Shown here: one piece after another, positions 36,501-47,035 of the stretch | Numbering within the stretch: the stretch's first letter is position 1 | Layout of the letters: every line of letters starts with the position of its first letter | NCBI GenBank assembly: GCA_011033025.1 | Contig: WFMF01000263.1 | Coordinates: 179,391 to 243,390, forward strand | Reading direction: 5' to 3' | DNA from: Beroe forskalii | Lineage: Eukaryota > Ctenophora > Nuda > Beroida > Beroidae | DNA length: 64,000 nt | Position numbers and translations under genes: made by a program | Notes under the pieces: model-generated | Seen by the model: the letters and a program-made list of their open reading frames with translations, nothing else | Databases searched by the model: none | Told to the model about the DNA's origin: nothing

Positions 36501-38929
36501 ACGCTGGTGGAAAGTGTCCTTGGGTACAATCAGGTAAAGGAGTTAGAGAAGACTCTTTATGGAGTTGAAGCTAATTAGTTTGACGTTTCATATTATTGAT
36601 GAGAACTGGGAATGGCGTCCTCTAACCGAGCAATCCGCTAAGTTCATGCTTTTCAGAGCAAGTTTTGTGAAATTCCCAATTCCAATGACAAGATTCGGTT
36701 CAAAAGAATTATGCGCCTCCTAACTGATTGAAAGAATGAAAGTACCCGTGGGGGAGTGCCTCTTTTATGGGCGATAAGATTTACTATGATAACATGAATC
36801 AACAATATAGATTGTCATTGTCAACTTGCAGGTTGACATGCTGGTTTACGAGGATGAGCGGGTTGATTTCCTTATAAGGAATAACCTGGTTCGACACAGC
36901 TTCTGCCAGTTTTCTGTGATGAGTGGATGTGCTCGGTTTACTGTGTAAGTCGGAATAAATGTCAAATGTACTTAAGTCAGAATAAATTGATTAAATAATT
37001 TATTTTGCATAATATACTCTCATTATTTTACTTAATTCACTCATTAGAATGGATATATCAGGTTACATTACTCATTGATTAAAGTACAAAAGTCCGTAAT
37101 ATTTGAAGCCTTACTATAACTCAAATATTCTATGTGTGAATCACACTCGGTACTCTAGAACACAGTTATGTGCTCAGTATTAGATCACATACTTTTATTT
37201 GTACTGTACTATGTAGATAAGATACATGTCAAATGTACCTATGACTAATTCAAAAGAACAACACCTTCGCTGTATTTTCAAGATGAATACATAACTTTAG
37301 TTTATACTTTTTACAATGTACAAACACATGTAGAATTACCTAGTTTTCCTGAAACCCCACTTGTTTTTCAGAATGTGCTCAGTATTAGATCACATACTTT
37401 GATTTGTACTGTACTATGTAGATAAAATACATATCAAATGTATTACTAATTCAAAAAAAATCTATGCATTCCGTTGCATCTTGAACATGAATATACATAA
37501 TTTGTACCATTCACTATCTACAAGCACATGTAAAAACACATGTATAAATAACTATCTTCAAAAAACCCACGTCTTTTTCAGAATCAAGCCCTATCCCATC
37601 ACCCTCCGAACTACCAACTCCTACAAAGTAACTCACATTGATGACAGTGTAGTTTACGTATCAGAGATCACTTCCGACTACATCATCAAACACAACACTG
37701 CTGTTGATCAAAAGAAAGCAAGTTCTGCAATGGTAGATGGTGTGAGAAAGACCTCGGATTGTGTAGGGAAGATCTCGGATTGCGCAACAAAAGCAGCCGA
37801 TTGTGTCCCATCAGACTCCTCTCGGTCTTCTCGATCCAGTGAACTAGTGGACACCTCAACACAGATAACTAAGGATGGTTGGTTGGACGTTCTGCAGGCT
37901 GCATCGCTTGCAGAGTACACTGGCGGACAGTACTGTGCTGTGAAACAGTGAGTAAATGACGAATTTAGGCCAGTTTTTGTCATAGAATTGATCAATACCC
38001 ATCATTGAGAAACTTGTGTTTTGTGTCTTGACTTTTACAAAGAAGACTGTATTTGTTATTTGTATAAATGTTCAAGATAATGGATAAGTAATCACCAAAT
38101 GACTTACCCGTGTTAATTGTCCTTAGTAAATCCTTAAGGCATAAGTACTAAGTAGCAAATGTCACAATGCTAATGTCCACGAATTGCTAAGCGTCTACGC
38201 GATCCATTCACATCGTTTTCAACATCGATTCGATAACCAAGAAGGTGATGAAATGAACAGTAAAAATGTGTTTAAGGAGTCCAATAAGCTGCGATTAACC
38301 CGTACATTCAACACATATTGTTTGCAGTGAAGGCTCGTGGCATCGCGGAGAGATAACCAACACGAATCTCTTTACGGGAGAGCACGAAGTTCAGCTAGTT
38401 GATCACGGCTCACGAGTTACAACACGTGATGTAGCGGAGTTGCCTCACGCCTTCTACGACATTCCTGCTCAGGTACAATCGCATGCATTGCACACTTAGA
38501 CCTATATAGTGCTGTTCAAAATATAAATGGAAGGCTTCACTCATCGGCCTGATAATGGCAATTTTGCTTTTGGAATCGAGTTTTGACGGAAGGCGCTCAA
38601 AAGATAATAATGTATATTCCGCGCAACACGGACATCCAGATTGCGCGCACTGTAGCTTTGTTAAAATAGTTGTGCAAAGTCATCGAAAAATTTAGTCGAT
38701 AGTCCAGCAAATGGCTGTCGACTTTACGGCGAAAATTCTCAGACGAAAAACTTGACACGATATCAAAGAATTTGCACCAATCCATCTGAGATATCCTTTT
38801 TCTCAGGTGGTCCAGTGTTTCTGTGAAAAAGTTGGGGATTTCTGCATTGGATCAATCGTAAATGGATTCATCACGAATCAAGGGGACTCTTTCCGTCTTC
38901 ATGTGTTGGAATTTAACGCAGAGGAATGA
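30561..38929 (+). CDS. Tudor-domain protein (two Tudor domains, long novel N-terminal part)
   Basis: Exons by eye: 30561-30823, 31000-31418, 31565-31830, 32106-32183, ~32308-32441, 32581-32753, 32884-34004, ~34205-34394, 35478-35565, 36097-36197, 36398-36533, 36832-36944, 37582-37947, 38328-38472, 38807-38929; about 1230 residues. The first ~100 residues form an unrecognised folded-looking region (DLLCDLPSNLVEFSIVDPQK). A short segment with IKFIVRGIPENTNR follows, then a long Ser/Thr/Asp-rich linker. The first extended Tudor reads VWVVPLDKYPYIR, then GDMVILRINQTFCRAKVVD and VTVKLVDIGEERTVHRSEL. The second reads YCAVKHEGSWHRGEIT with EVQLVDHGSRVTTRDVAEL. Tudor repeats usually bind dimethylarginine, often in germline RNA granules (family knowledge). 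The start ATG, the exon near 32308 (phase mismatch with 32581) and the 34205 exon (in-frame TGA) are uncertain. Confidence 0.8.
34395..35045. repeat. 42-bp minisatellite derived from the end of a Tudor exon
   Basis: About 15 tandem units of 42 bp follow directly on the exon ending at 34394. Each unit copies the exon end (GTGGTACCCCTGGATAAATA or variants) plus its donor (exonic AAG followed by gtgagt in the first, gttagt in later copies). Because 42 is a multiple of three, frames stay open for up to 155 codons, reading RVVPLDKYPYLRL-type repeats that mirror the Tudor segment VWVVPLDKYPYIR. Confidence 0.9.
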
Positions 38930-39253
38930 CAAAAAATGCTAAGTTTTTGTTAATTTTCCTTCTTTTAATACGTGTTTTTACATTTTAATGTTCCCGTTTT
39001 GATTGTTTAGATTAGGAGTATAATCGAATATCAAAATTTCTAATTTTTGACTAACTTCTTTTGGAGAGTTAAAGTTATTTTATGAAGATGTTTAATGGCA
39101 TTAAAATCAGAATTATCTTTCAAATACAGAACCTTTGCTTTTGATCTATGTTGAAACAACTTACTTCAAGTTGATATAGTCAAGCAGTTCATATTTGATG
39201 TAGTCCATGGCACTCAAATAACACTCAATCTTCACATAAAATCCTTTCCATAA
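38930..39253. other. Short convergent intergenic spacer
   Basis: A 324-bp AT-rich gap between the plus-strand Tudor stop and the minus-strand membrane-protein stop, so the two genes converge here. No clear polyadenylation signal was assigned for either strand. Confidence 0.5.
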
Positions 39254-40510
39254 TCAAATGGTCGACATTTCCATCTCGCTCCTTCTCGAGGGTGACCCAC
39301 TCGTATCTCCAATAATCTCATCCAGCCTGTCAACCCACTCGTACTTATTCCTCTCACAGACATACCCCAACAAACTCCATACGGCCATCACCACCGCTCC
39401 AATCCCTGCAAAAGCAGCACATATCAGGATAGTCCGATCCACCCCATTGTGACACCCCACTTGGAAAGGGGTCTGAACGAGGGCCCCCTCCTCGGTCACC
39501 ACGAGGCATTCCTCGGGAATACTCCCCTCGTAAGAGTGGTACCAGCACGAGTAAACTCGGAATATCTTGCTAATACCGAGGAGGAAGGATGGAGCGTTGA
39601 AGCCAAGGTAGAAAACGTTGTCTGAAGACATATCCCGGGATTTCTCTACCATTTTCTTGGTTGTTACGACGAAGAAACCCGTGCAAACCAGAGCCATGAG
39701 GGTTGAATTGAGCAGGACGAGCCAGTCTGAGCCAGCCTTGGCGTATTTATCTGCGTAGAAGTACTCCAGCACAAGCTCCACTGCATCCTCCATGATTAGA
39801 GTGGTGAAGGGGATAGCACTCTTGTAGGTCAGTGTCACCTCGTCTCTGCAGCCTTGGAGGACTTTCTTGTTGAGTACCGCGGAGTCTGACAGCTTCTCTG
39901 TGTATTTCACCAGGCAGGATATGCTCTTTTTCGAGAAAGCCACCACGGCTAGGGATTTAAGTGCCCCTAGGTAAGCAAATGCTAATATGGCATTATTAAC
40001 TGCCTCATTTCGCGTGATTTCGTCGCCTATCAAGGTGCTATTCTGTTGATCTAGCTTGTGGAAGTATAGGCTATCTAACGCCACATCAACCGTATCGTAA
40101 GCCATGTAACCAACCGGCATAACCAGCCAGAACAGGATAAAGCTTATCTTCAACGCTGTCTCCTTGCCTGTGATACAAGCCAAGATCTTCTGGAAAATTC
40201 CCAAGAAATCGGTGTCATCGGGAATCTTTTTGTTGGTATTGGAGAAAATACCATAACAGCTCTTAAACTTGACTATCATGTACAGAATGGCAATCCCATA
40301 AACCAGTCCAGCAAAGGCCGTTGGAACTATAACGGTCGGAAGGACAGGGAAAGGAGCTTGTTCGATCCAATCCCGTGGTTCCCATGTCTGGCTTACCCCA
40401 CAGAATGTTATGTTGTTGGATCCTAGTGTCACGCAGATTCCAACCGTTTCAGAGCTGTTGGTGAGATCTGTGACATTTGGCAAGCTTTGGTTAGTTAGAT
40501 CAGAAGCCAT
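39254..40510 (-). CDS. Uncharacterised multi-pass membrane protein, 418 aa, single coding exon
   Basis: An uninterrupted frame from ATG at 40510. The N-terminus has four N-glycosylation sequons in about 35 residues (NQS, NVT, NSS, NIT), suggesting it is extracellular. Hydrophobic segments lie near residues 57-81, 120-142, 170-192, 258-282, 292-312 and 360-388, with a possible weaker one near 225-245 (MEDAVELVLEYFY). Six or seven membrane passes are therefore likely. Several cysteines sit in the last extracellular-looking loop (CWYH, CLVV, VGCHNG). The cytoplasmic tail is acidic with Ser residues. I do not recognise the family. It is divergently arranged with the ARF-like gene 242 bp away. Confidence 0.75.
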   Translation of the reverse strand: MASDLTNQSLPNVTDLTNSSETVGICVTLGSNNITFCGVSQTWEPRDWIEQAPFPVLPTVIVPTAFAGLVYGIAILYMIVKFKSCYGIFSNTNKKIPDDTDFLGIFQKILACITGKETALKISFILFWLVMPVGYMAYDTVDVALDSLYFHKLDQQNSTLIGDEITRNEAVNNAILAFAYLGALKSLAVVAFSKKSISCLVKYTEKLSDSAVLNKKVLQGCRDEVTLTYKSAIPFTTLIMEDAVELVLEYFYADKYAKAGSDWLVLLNSTLMALVCTGFFVVTTKKMVEKSRDMSSDNVFYLGFNAPSFLLGISKIFRVYSCWYHSYEGSIPEECLVVTEEGALVQTPFQVGCHNGVDRTILICAAFAGIGAVVMAVWSLLGYVCERNKYEWVDRLDEIIGDTSGSPSRRSEMEMSTI

Positions 40511-40752
40511 TACAGCTGGGGGTGGTTGGTATTCATATACATATCACAACCTGGAATCATGGGAAGAGGGTAAAAAGTAAAATAATGGGGTTGGTTTTAA
40601 TAGTTGGAATTAAAACAAATTCTCATTTTATCTAATCGAAGTGATTACCATTATTTAACTTGTGCATTACGGAATTTATTTACAGATTGATGGCACCCAT
40701 TAACCATTATTAATGTTTTGGACCAGTTTCACAAGAACTGAACTTCTGGTGA
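40511..40752. promoter_or_regulatory. Compact divergent promoter region
   Basis: Only 242 bp separate the start codon of the membrane-protein gene (minus) from that of the ARF-like gene (plus). Any core promoters for the two must lie here or in 5' non-coding exons. No TATA box is evident. GACCAGTTTCACAAGAACTG and AT-rich tracts are present, but no motif can be assigned firmly. Confidence 0.35.
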
Positions 40753-41806
40753 ATGGTGTTTTCCAGTTTTCCTCTTCATAAACTGATCGGTGAGCCAGAT
40801 TCCTGGAATGTTCTAATGCTAGGTCTAGATGGTGCTGGTAAAACAACCATCTTCCAGAACTTGCAAAACTCTCAGAATATCAGTAAACCTGAGCCAACAG
40901 TCGGATTCAATGTTGAAACTATTCAGTTATGCGAAGGTATGGAAACTTCAAAGCAATATTTCGACTGTCACTCACGATCATCAATTCCAATGAGATTTTT
41001 TCATGGAAAATCTCTCCGATTAATAAATTCGAATCGATTCCGGTCATTTTCAATCGACATTTTTGAATTTTGATTCCATATTTATTGGACTTAATATCTT
41101 AAATCTTAACTCGGCTCATTCGCAGGACTCAAATTTACGATGTGGGACGTTGGAGGTGGAGTGGAGATAAGGCAACACTGGAAGTACTACTATGTTACTG
41201 CTCAGGCACTTGTTTTTGTGGTGGATGGCAGTGATAAAGATAGACTTTCTGTGAGTTTAACTAACGGGTGATGACTTATTGATATTATCTGGGCAAATTT
41301 TAAGCCTTCTTTCGGTCTCGAGACAAATTTCAAACACATCAGTTAACTGACACATAATTCATTTGAAGTTTTATGTTTGATGTTTAACAATATTCCAACG
41401 TTAGGAAGCAGCAGAGGAATTGCGAGGTGTTTTGGAGCACCCAGAGCTTCCCAAGGGAGTGCCTGTTCTGATTCTAGTCAATAAACACGATCTACCATAC
41501 TCAGTGGTTCCAGAAACTGTGATAGAGAAACTGGAGCTAGAAAATTACAGGTTAATTTAGGAGGTTAATTTACAGGGTATTTTAGGAATTGCAGGTCATT
41601 TTGTTTATTTAATTTTCAATCGTATATGCCACAAGGGCCAAGAATACCATTGATAATCTGAAACTTAACTCCCCCTTTCTCCCAGGTTTAATTCCTGGCA
41701 TGTTCAGTGCTGCAATGGGTTATCAGGAACAGGACTGCATGAGGCAATGGAGCACTTGGGCAGAATTCTTGCGGAGTACAAGAGACAGAAACCCTCCGGA
41801 CGATAA
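40753..41806 (+). CDS. ARF-like small GTPase A, altered switch II (catalytic Gln replaced)
   Basis: Four exons, 40753-40936, 41126-41250, 41405-41550, 41686-41806; intron phases 1, 0, 2; 191 residues. The P-loop is intact (GLDGAGKTT), as are switch I (TVGFNVETIQL), the guanine motif NKHD and the SAK-like CNGLSGTGLHEAMEHL. Switch II reads WDVGGGVEIRQHW: the Gln of the usual WDVGGQ is Gly. That Gln is catalytic in ARF/ARL proteins (family knowledge), so slow or GAP-resistant GTP hydrolysis is inferred. The N-terminus (MVFSSFPLHKL) lacks Gly2, so no N-myristoylation is expected. An AATAAA at 41873-41878 follows the stop. GTPase B at 47.0 kb has the same intron phases, so the two look like paralogues. 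Confidence 0.92.
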
Positions 41807-41872
41807 GCGATTTTTACAGTTTTTAACGATTTTTACAGTTTTTATTTAAGGTATCCTAACGATGATTACACG

Positions 41873-41878
41873 CAATAA
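41873..41878 (+). terminator. Polyadenylation signal of ARF-like gene A
   Basis: AATAAA about 67 bases past the stop codon of the ARF-like gene A, the usual position for a cleavage and polyadenylation signal. Confidence 0.6.
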
Positions 41879-44109
41879 AATCACATTCATAGATGAATAT
41901 TTCAAACGCAATTAATACAAAGATTTCCCACACTATAATTCTTAGACTTGTTTAATCTTTAAGCAATAACTTGAAGTCATTTTGAAGTAAGAAGTTCATC
42001 ACAATATCCAATAACGAATCAAATGATAGTGTGCACTGAACTATTGTTTTAACCACAATGAATTCAATAATTGGTGGAAACATATCTGGAAAGAAAAGGC
42101 GTTATAAAACAAAGGATTTGAACAGAGTAGTGGAATTTTAACATTTGCTTTGCAACTGCTTGACAAAACGTATAACATATGCATGAGCGAACAACTTCAC
42201 CGACTTCTGATTTAGCTACAGTCAAATGTGTTTTCAGTTTACATAATCAAGTGAAAGGTTATTCGTCACGATTGAGATGCAGCAGTAGGGTGTATGATGA
42301 AAAAGCACGAAACAACATTTATTAATAGTATTCATAACACTACTGGGTGTGGCGAGTTCGAGAAATGAGAACCATTCTGAAATTTCCAAGTCATGCGACG
42401 CCGGCCTGTACTAAGTGTTATTCTGTGGTTTATGGCAGTCTCCAAGAAGCCGAAATTCCACGGTGGTTGTCGGGCTTCTTGGAGACTGCCACATCCACGA
42501 GTCAACTTCAAGTTATAAATTGTTTAGATGAGCTGTGAAATCGCCTAATCTGTATCACTAAAGAATGCGCACCATCGAATCGCTAAAACTTTAAACTACC
42601 TATATAATATCAAGGACGTTAGCTGAGCTGAAAAGATAGCAAGTAATATCCATAGTAAACTGCAAAGTGGCTAACAGGCAGTAAGTCCTGCGGCCATTCC
42701 ATTACCATTATAATACCTAAATATTGATTTCAAAACAATATGTTATACATTGGGTGTAATTCATACATAATACATTGTATACTATACATCATTTACATCA
42801 TTGTCTAGTTGTCTACCTTCCAACCTTTGAATAATAACGGAATCCCGTTTTTATTTTCGCCACACCTCACATCTCATACCTCAACAACAATTATTACAGT
42901 TAGCACTTAGTTCTTGAAGAGGGTAGCTAGCTAGGTCGAATATAGCTTACGTGTCACTGGCCACGAGTACAGTCAACAACTCACATAAGTAGAGAAATTC
43001 TACAAATACGGCATTTCATAGTTTAGTACGTTTGTTTATTGCCGTTATATTGATTAGTTTCGCTGTTGCACCTATAACTATTATCAAAGCAGCACGAAAT
43101 TGAGCTTTCAATCTCTTAATATTCCATCTCGGTTGTGATACGTGGCTGCTGTGATGCTACGGAATCATCTGTGTCGAAGCTGCACCGCCTCACTTTCCCC
43201 AGACTCCTCAAGCATCAGATGAATGCATACCTGAAAGTAGAATTAAGGTGCATTATTCTGAATGGCAATATCCTGATCAGCATGAGATTTAAACTTGACT
43301 TGGGTACTTGGAAACGACTTCTAAGCAAACTGCAATACCGGCTAACCGGTAATTTTTGGCTTATCGAAATTGCAACCGAACATTTGAACTTAGGAAAAAA
43401 ACTGTAACCGAACATTTTTATTTAAATAAACTGTAACCGAAAATTTCACAATTCTCTCGAATCATTATATCATCTACCTCCTTAATTCTGCATACCTTCG
43501 TCAGAGTTCAGATTGGTACCTGCATCGACTCCACTTAATCAACCCAGAGCTCGATTCTTTGTCTACCATTTTGCCATCCTGAATCAGTGTGAAGTTACTG
43601 TGCGAAGAGGTTGTGCATATTATCTGCTAAGAATAAAAAGTATTCATTGTATGTTCATATCAATAAGACTGGAATTAAAATGAAAGGAATAACTTGAAAG
43701 TTATGGGCTAATAACTTTATTTTGATATGTGGAAGATGAATGATTTCATTTCTAAAACAACAGATAAACATTGAATCAAAACATTATTAGAAAGGCACCT
43801 TAGATAAAGAATGAAGCAACAAGTTGATCTCAAAATTTTATTAAGTTGTGAATAACATAATAAATAATCAAACAAATCGGTGAAATATTATCAATCATCA
43901 TTCTCAAATTTATTTAGCATCAATAAATTTTCAAATTTAAATAATACCATAATTGGCATCAAAAAAATATTCGAAATTTTCAGAACCAAATAATTAACAA
44001 AAATCTCAAAAAAATAAAAATTCTGAGATAAAATCCATCACACTTCAAAATTAGTCATGTCACAATATTGGTCATACTCATAGTCGTCCTCTATAATCAT
44101 TGTCTGAAT
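41879..44109. other. Intergenic region between ARF-like A and the isocyanide synthase fusion gene
   Basis: AT-rich, with one perfect hairpin (42433-42491). Open frames at 42347-42538 and 43135-43407 show no recognisable features. The last few hundred bases are likely 3' UTR of the minus-strand gene. Confidence 0.5.
42433..42491. repeat. Perfect 19-bp hairpin with 21-base loop
   Basis: TGGCAGTCTCCAAGAAGCC (42433-42451) is the exact reverse complement of 42473-42491. Stem and loop lengths are compatible with a small foldback or a small-RNA precursor, but nothing in the sequence shows transcription. Confidence 0.7.
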
Positions 44110-46458
44110 CTAATGTTTAGAATAGAACTTCTTGCCCATCTCCCTGAAATACTCCGGCACATTAGTAGTCGGGGGCACCAGTTGAACCCTCCATAACTCC
44201 CTCTCATTCGTAAACGCCTCCCTCCCATGCAGGGTCGTGTAGTTGTTCACATACACCTGATCTCCCTCCTCTGCCACGTACTTCAGGTAGAACCGGTCGT
44301 TAAACGCCATCTTTCGAACCTCAGCCTCGAGATCGGATTCAGAAACTGAGCTGGATTTTCCGGAGGATTTTCTGATTTTGTAGCTGACTTCTTGGACTGA
44401 GTTTGGGTTTTCAGAGCGAGTCCAGGACTGCTGCCATCTGAGAACGGGTTGGTGGGTCCATGGACAGTCCATTACCAAGGGGTAGGAGAAAGTGTTGCCT
44501 CGCCCACCCATGTAGAGAGACTTCTGGCTTTCTGCCGAGGCGTTCATGTTCATGTTTGTGTGTTTCGATGTAGCTTCAGCCCCAACTTGGTTCCTGTCTT
44601 CAGCCCCAACTCGGCTCCTGTCTTCGGCCCCAGTTCGGCTCCGATCCTCAGCCGCTGATCTCTTCCTGTCAATCAGCTTCGTCTCATAAGTCAGCTCAAT
44701 CTTCTCCCACTTCCTTGCAAGATTCCCCGGGATACTCAGCGCCACTCCTGCTGCATCTACAAACGTTGTTGGTCCTTTCCTTCCTTCCTGAGAGTTCCTG
44801 TGACAGTAAAGCAGGAACTCCCGGGGAGTAAAGTCCTCGTATCTGTGCTGGGATTGGTTGACTCCCATGTATCTGGGAGGGAAGGCTAGGTCCCAATGGA
44901 GGGGGAGGGGTCCTCGTCTGTTCACGATCCCTGGCTCCGAATTATCAAATCTCACTTTGTGAACAGGGCCGTGTTCCCAAGGGATAGCTCCGTGGGGGGA
45001 GTGGGCGTGGTACTGGGTGAAGAGGTCTTCTTCGCTGGTGAAGGGGCGGAATCCCTTCAGGACCACCAGTCCGAAGTGCTTTATCAGGGATGTCATGGTG
45101 GCTTGGTGGATCACGCTGGAGGGAAGGTCGGGGTTTTCTGAGGTGTTCTTGATGATCATCCCGCAGCCTTGCTTGATCAGATCAATGGAAAGGTCTTCGT
45201 CATTCAACTCAAATCCTGACTTTTCATCGATGACAACCCTAACCAGCAGCCATGGGTTTCCCTCAAAGTACACCGTAGTAATGAAGGATGACTCATCTTC
45301 TCTGTTCAGTAAGTCCTGTTTCCACCCCACCACAAACACATCTCCCTCTGTATCCAGCATGACTGTGTGATGCCACGGTGTCCTCAAGATATGTTCCTCC
45401 GTGCCGAGACAACTCCCAAACAAATCCACCGCAAACTTACCCTTACTGGGGTGATGAGCATGAATACTGATCCTGATGTAGTCCACCAGCATCTTCTGTT
45501 GCCTGAGGAAGGAATCCAGAGCTGCCCCCTGCGCCATCATTCCCACCACCACGTTCTTCAGGAACCGTTTGTTGGTCTTAGAATTGGGGGAGCTGCTCGG
45601 GAGTCTGGTTGCTAGGTCCGTTGTCATGAACTTCTTCATCTGTTTGTACCGTTCCAACATGGCCTCATCTTCTTTAATCAGCTCGTCGAAGCTCCCTGCG
45701 AATCCCTCCGGTCCGTAATCGCTGTACAGCTTCCTGGAGAGGCTACAGGTGGGAGTGTTCCGGAATTCTGGGAAGGAGGACAGGCTGACAACCCGGAATG
45801 TTGTCTCCCCGCCCATGCCTGCGATCATGTTCTTCAACCCAGCATGGTATTCCTGATAAACCTCCTCCTCCACACCCACATAATGATCGAAGGTGTGGTA
45901 ATCCGAGAGGATGGTGATCAGAACACCGTGTTTGTAGATCTTCTCAAGCTTTCGGGCTGTTCTCATCAGGGTTCGTAGAGCGATGAATTCACCAAAATCA
46001 ACGGTAGTTCCAAGGACTTTGCGAACGTCGTTTGAACTCTTGGCTGGGAATCCAGGTAGCATGAAGTCCAGCACTTTCTTCCTGATAAAAGATCAAACTT
46101 AAGAAATTTTAAACAAATTATTTTTTCTCAAAATTTTTCAAATTATCTGGACGAAAATTAAATTTTTCAAAAATCAAAGCGGATCATGATAAAAATACAA
46201 CAGAAAATCTAAACAGAAATCTTACCTGGTGACAAGATCAAGAATACGCTCAAAAAGTGAGCTGAAATGGTTGGCAGTGTACAATTTCTTGTAGTTATAC
46301 ATCCAGTCGTCAAGAATGATGTAGAAGATTTGCTTGACAGTGGAAATGATTTTCTCATCATATTTCTTCAAAATGTTGCGGTTGATATTAAGCTGTTTGA
46401 AATCACCGGAATCTCTTATGCCCGTTCCAGGAACGGACTGCGTTAGTGTGGATGCCAT
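44110..46458 (-). CDS. Isocyanide synthase - TauD Fe(II)/2-oxoglutarate oxygenase fusion
   Basis: Two exons, 46458-46226 and 46081-44110, joined in phase 2 by a 144-bp GT-AG intron; 734 residues. The N-terminal ~330 residues match PvcA/DIT1/IsnA isocyanide synthases: LPGFPAKSSNDVRKVLG, then ITILSDYHTFDHYVGVEEE, and RISIHAHHPSKGKFAVDLFG with TPWHHTVML. Such enzymes turn an amino acid and ribulose-5-phosphate into an isonitrile (family knowledge). The C-terminal ~330 residues are a TauD/PvcB-like oxygenase: FGLVVLKGFRPF, the metal motif HxD (PLHWDLAF) and the distal His with the 2-oxoglutarate Arg (TTLHGREAF, ELWRVQL). PvcB-type partners oxidise the isonitrile product further. A linker inside the oxygenase contains Ala-Glu-Asp-Arg repeats. 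No secretion signal is apparent. The substrate cannot be told from sequence. Confidence 0.88.
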
Positions 46459-47035
46459 AAAGCTTTATGAATAATCGTCACTGATGGAAAGATTGTGTTA
46501 ATGGTATGAATTAAATTATAAATCATAAGGTTACAAGAGAATGTCGATGAGGCCAAATTTTCGGCAAAGTTTTAGATATAATTATATTTTTCGCGTCAAA
46601 AGCAGTACAATTAGAAACAGTCATATTTGCTTGGTGTAGGATTTGTCCACATTTCGAGTTTTGGAGCATGATTTGACTAAACTAACCGAAAAGTGCAGGA
46701 AAGTATGGAATTTAACAAAACACAGTTTTCAAATTCAATGAAATGACTTATTATAAGAAGAAAAAGACGAACAATGAGTTTAATGTCATGATAGAGAAAA
46801 GAGAATGCTACAGTTTTTATCTTCTTATCAACATTGCTTATCAGCTTATGTAACCACTCTTATCTTGTTCAATGCTCATTCTAATGAATGAATATCACGT
46901 TTTTCTGTGTACTGAGAAAACACAATTATTCTGAGAAAAACTGAGTTATAATAGTGAACTTACCTGAATCGATTATAGGTTTTAGTGCAGCTATGACATC
47001 ATCGTGACATTTTCAACTTGAAGCATGGTAATGGC
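46459..47035. promoter_or_regulatory. Divergent promoter region of the fusion gene and ARF-like gene B
   Basis: 577 bp lie between the two divergent start codons. The region is AT-rich with no clear TATA box or known operator. It includes the 5' leaders of both genes. Confidence 0.35.

Noticed and set aside
43135..43407. 90-codon plus-strand ORF between the GTPase and fusion genes
   Set aside because: No domain, no splice context and low-complexity surroundings; indistinguishable from chance.
44449..45615. Plus-strand ORFs opposite the isocyanide synthase fusion
   Set aside because: Antisense shadows of the long minus-strand coding exon.
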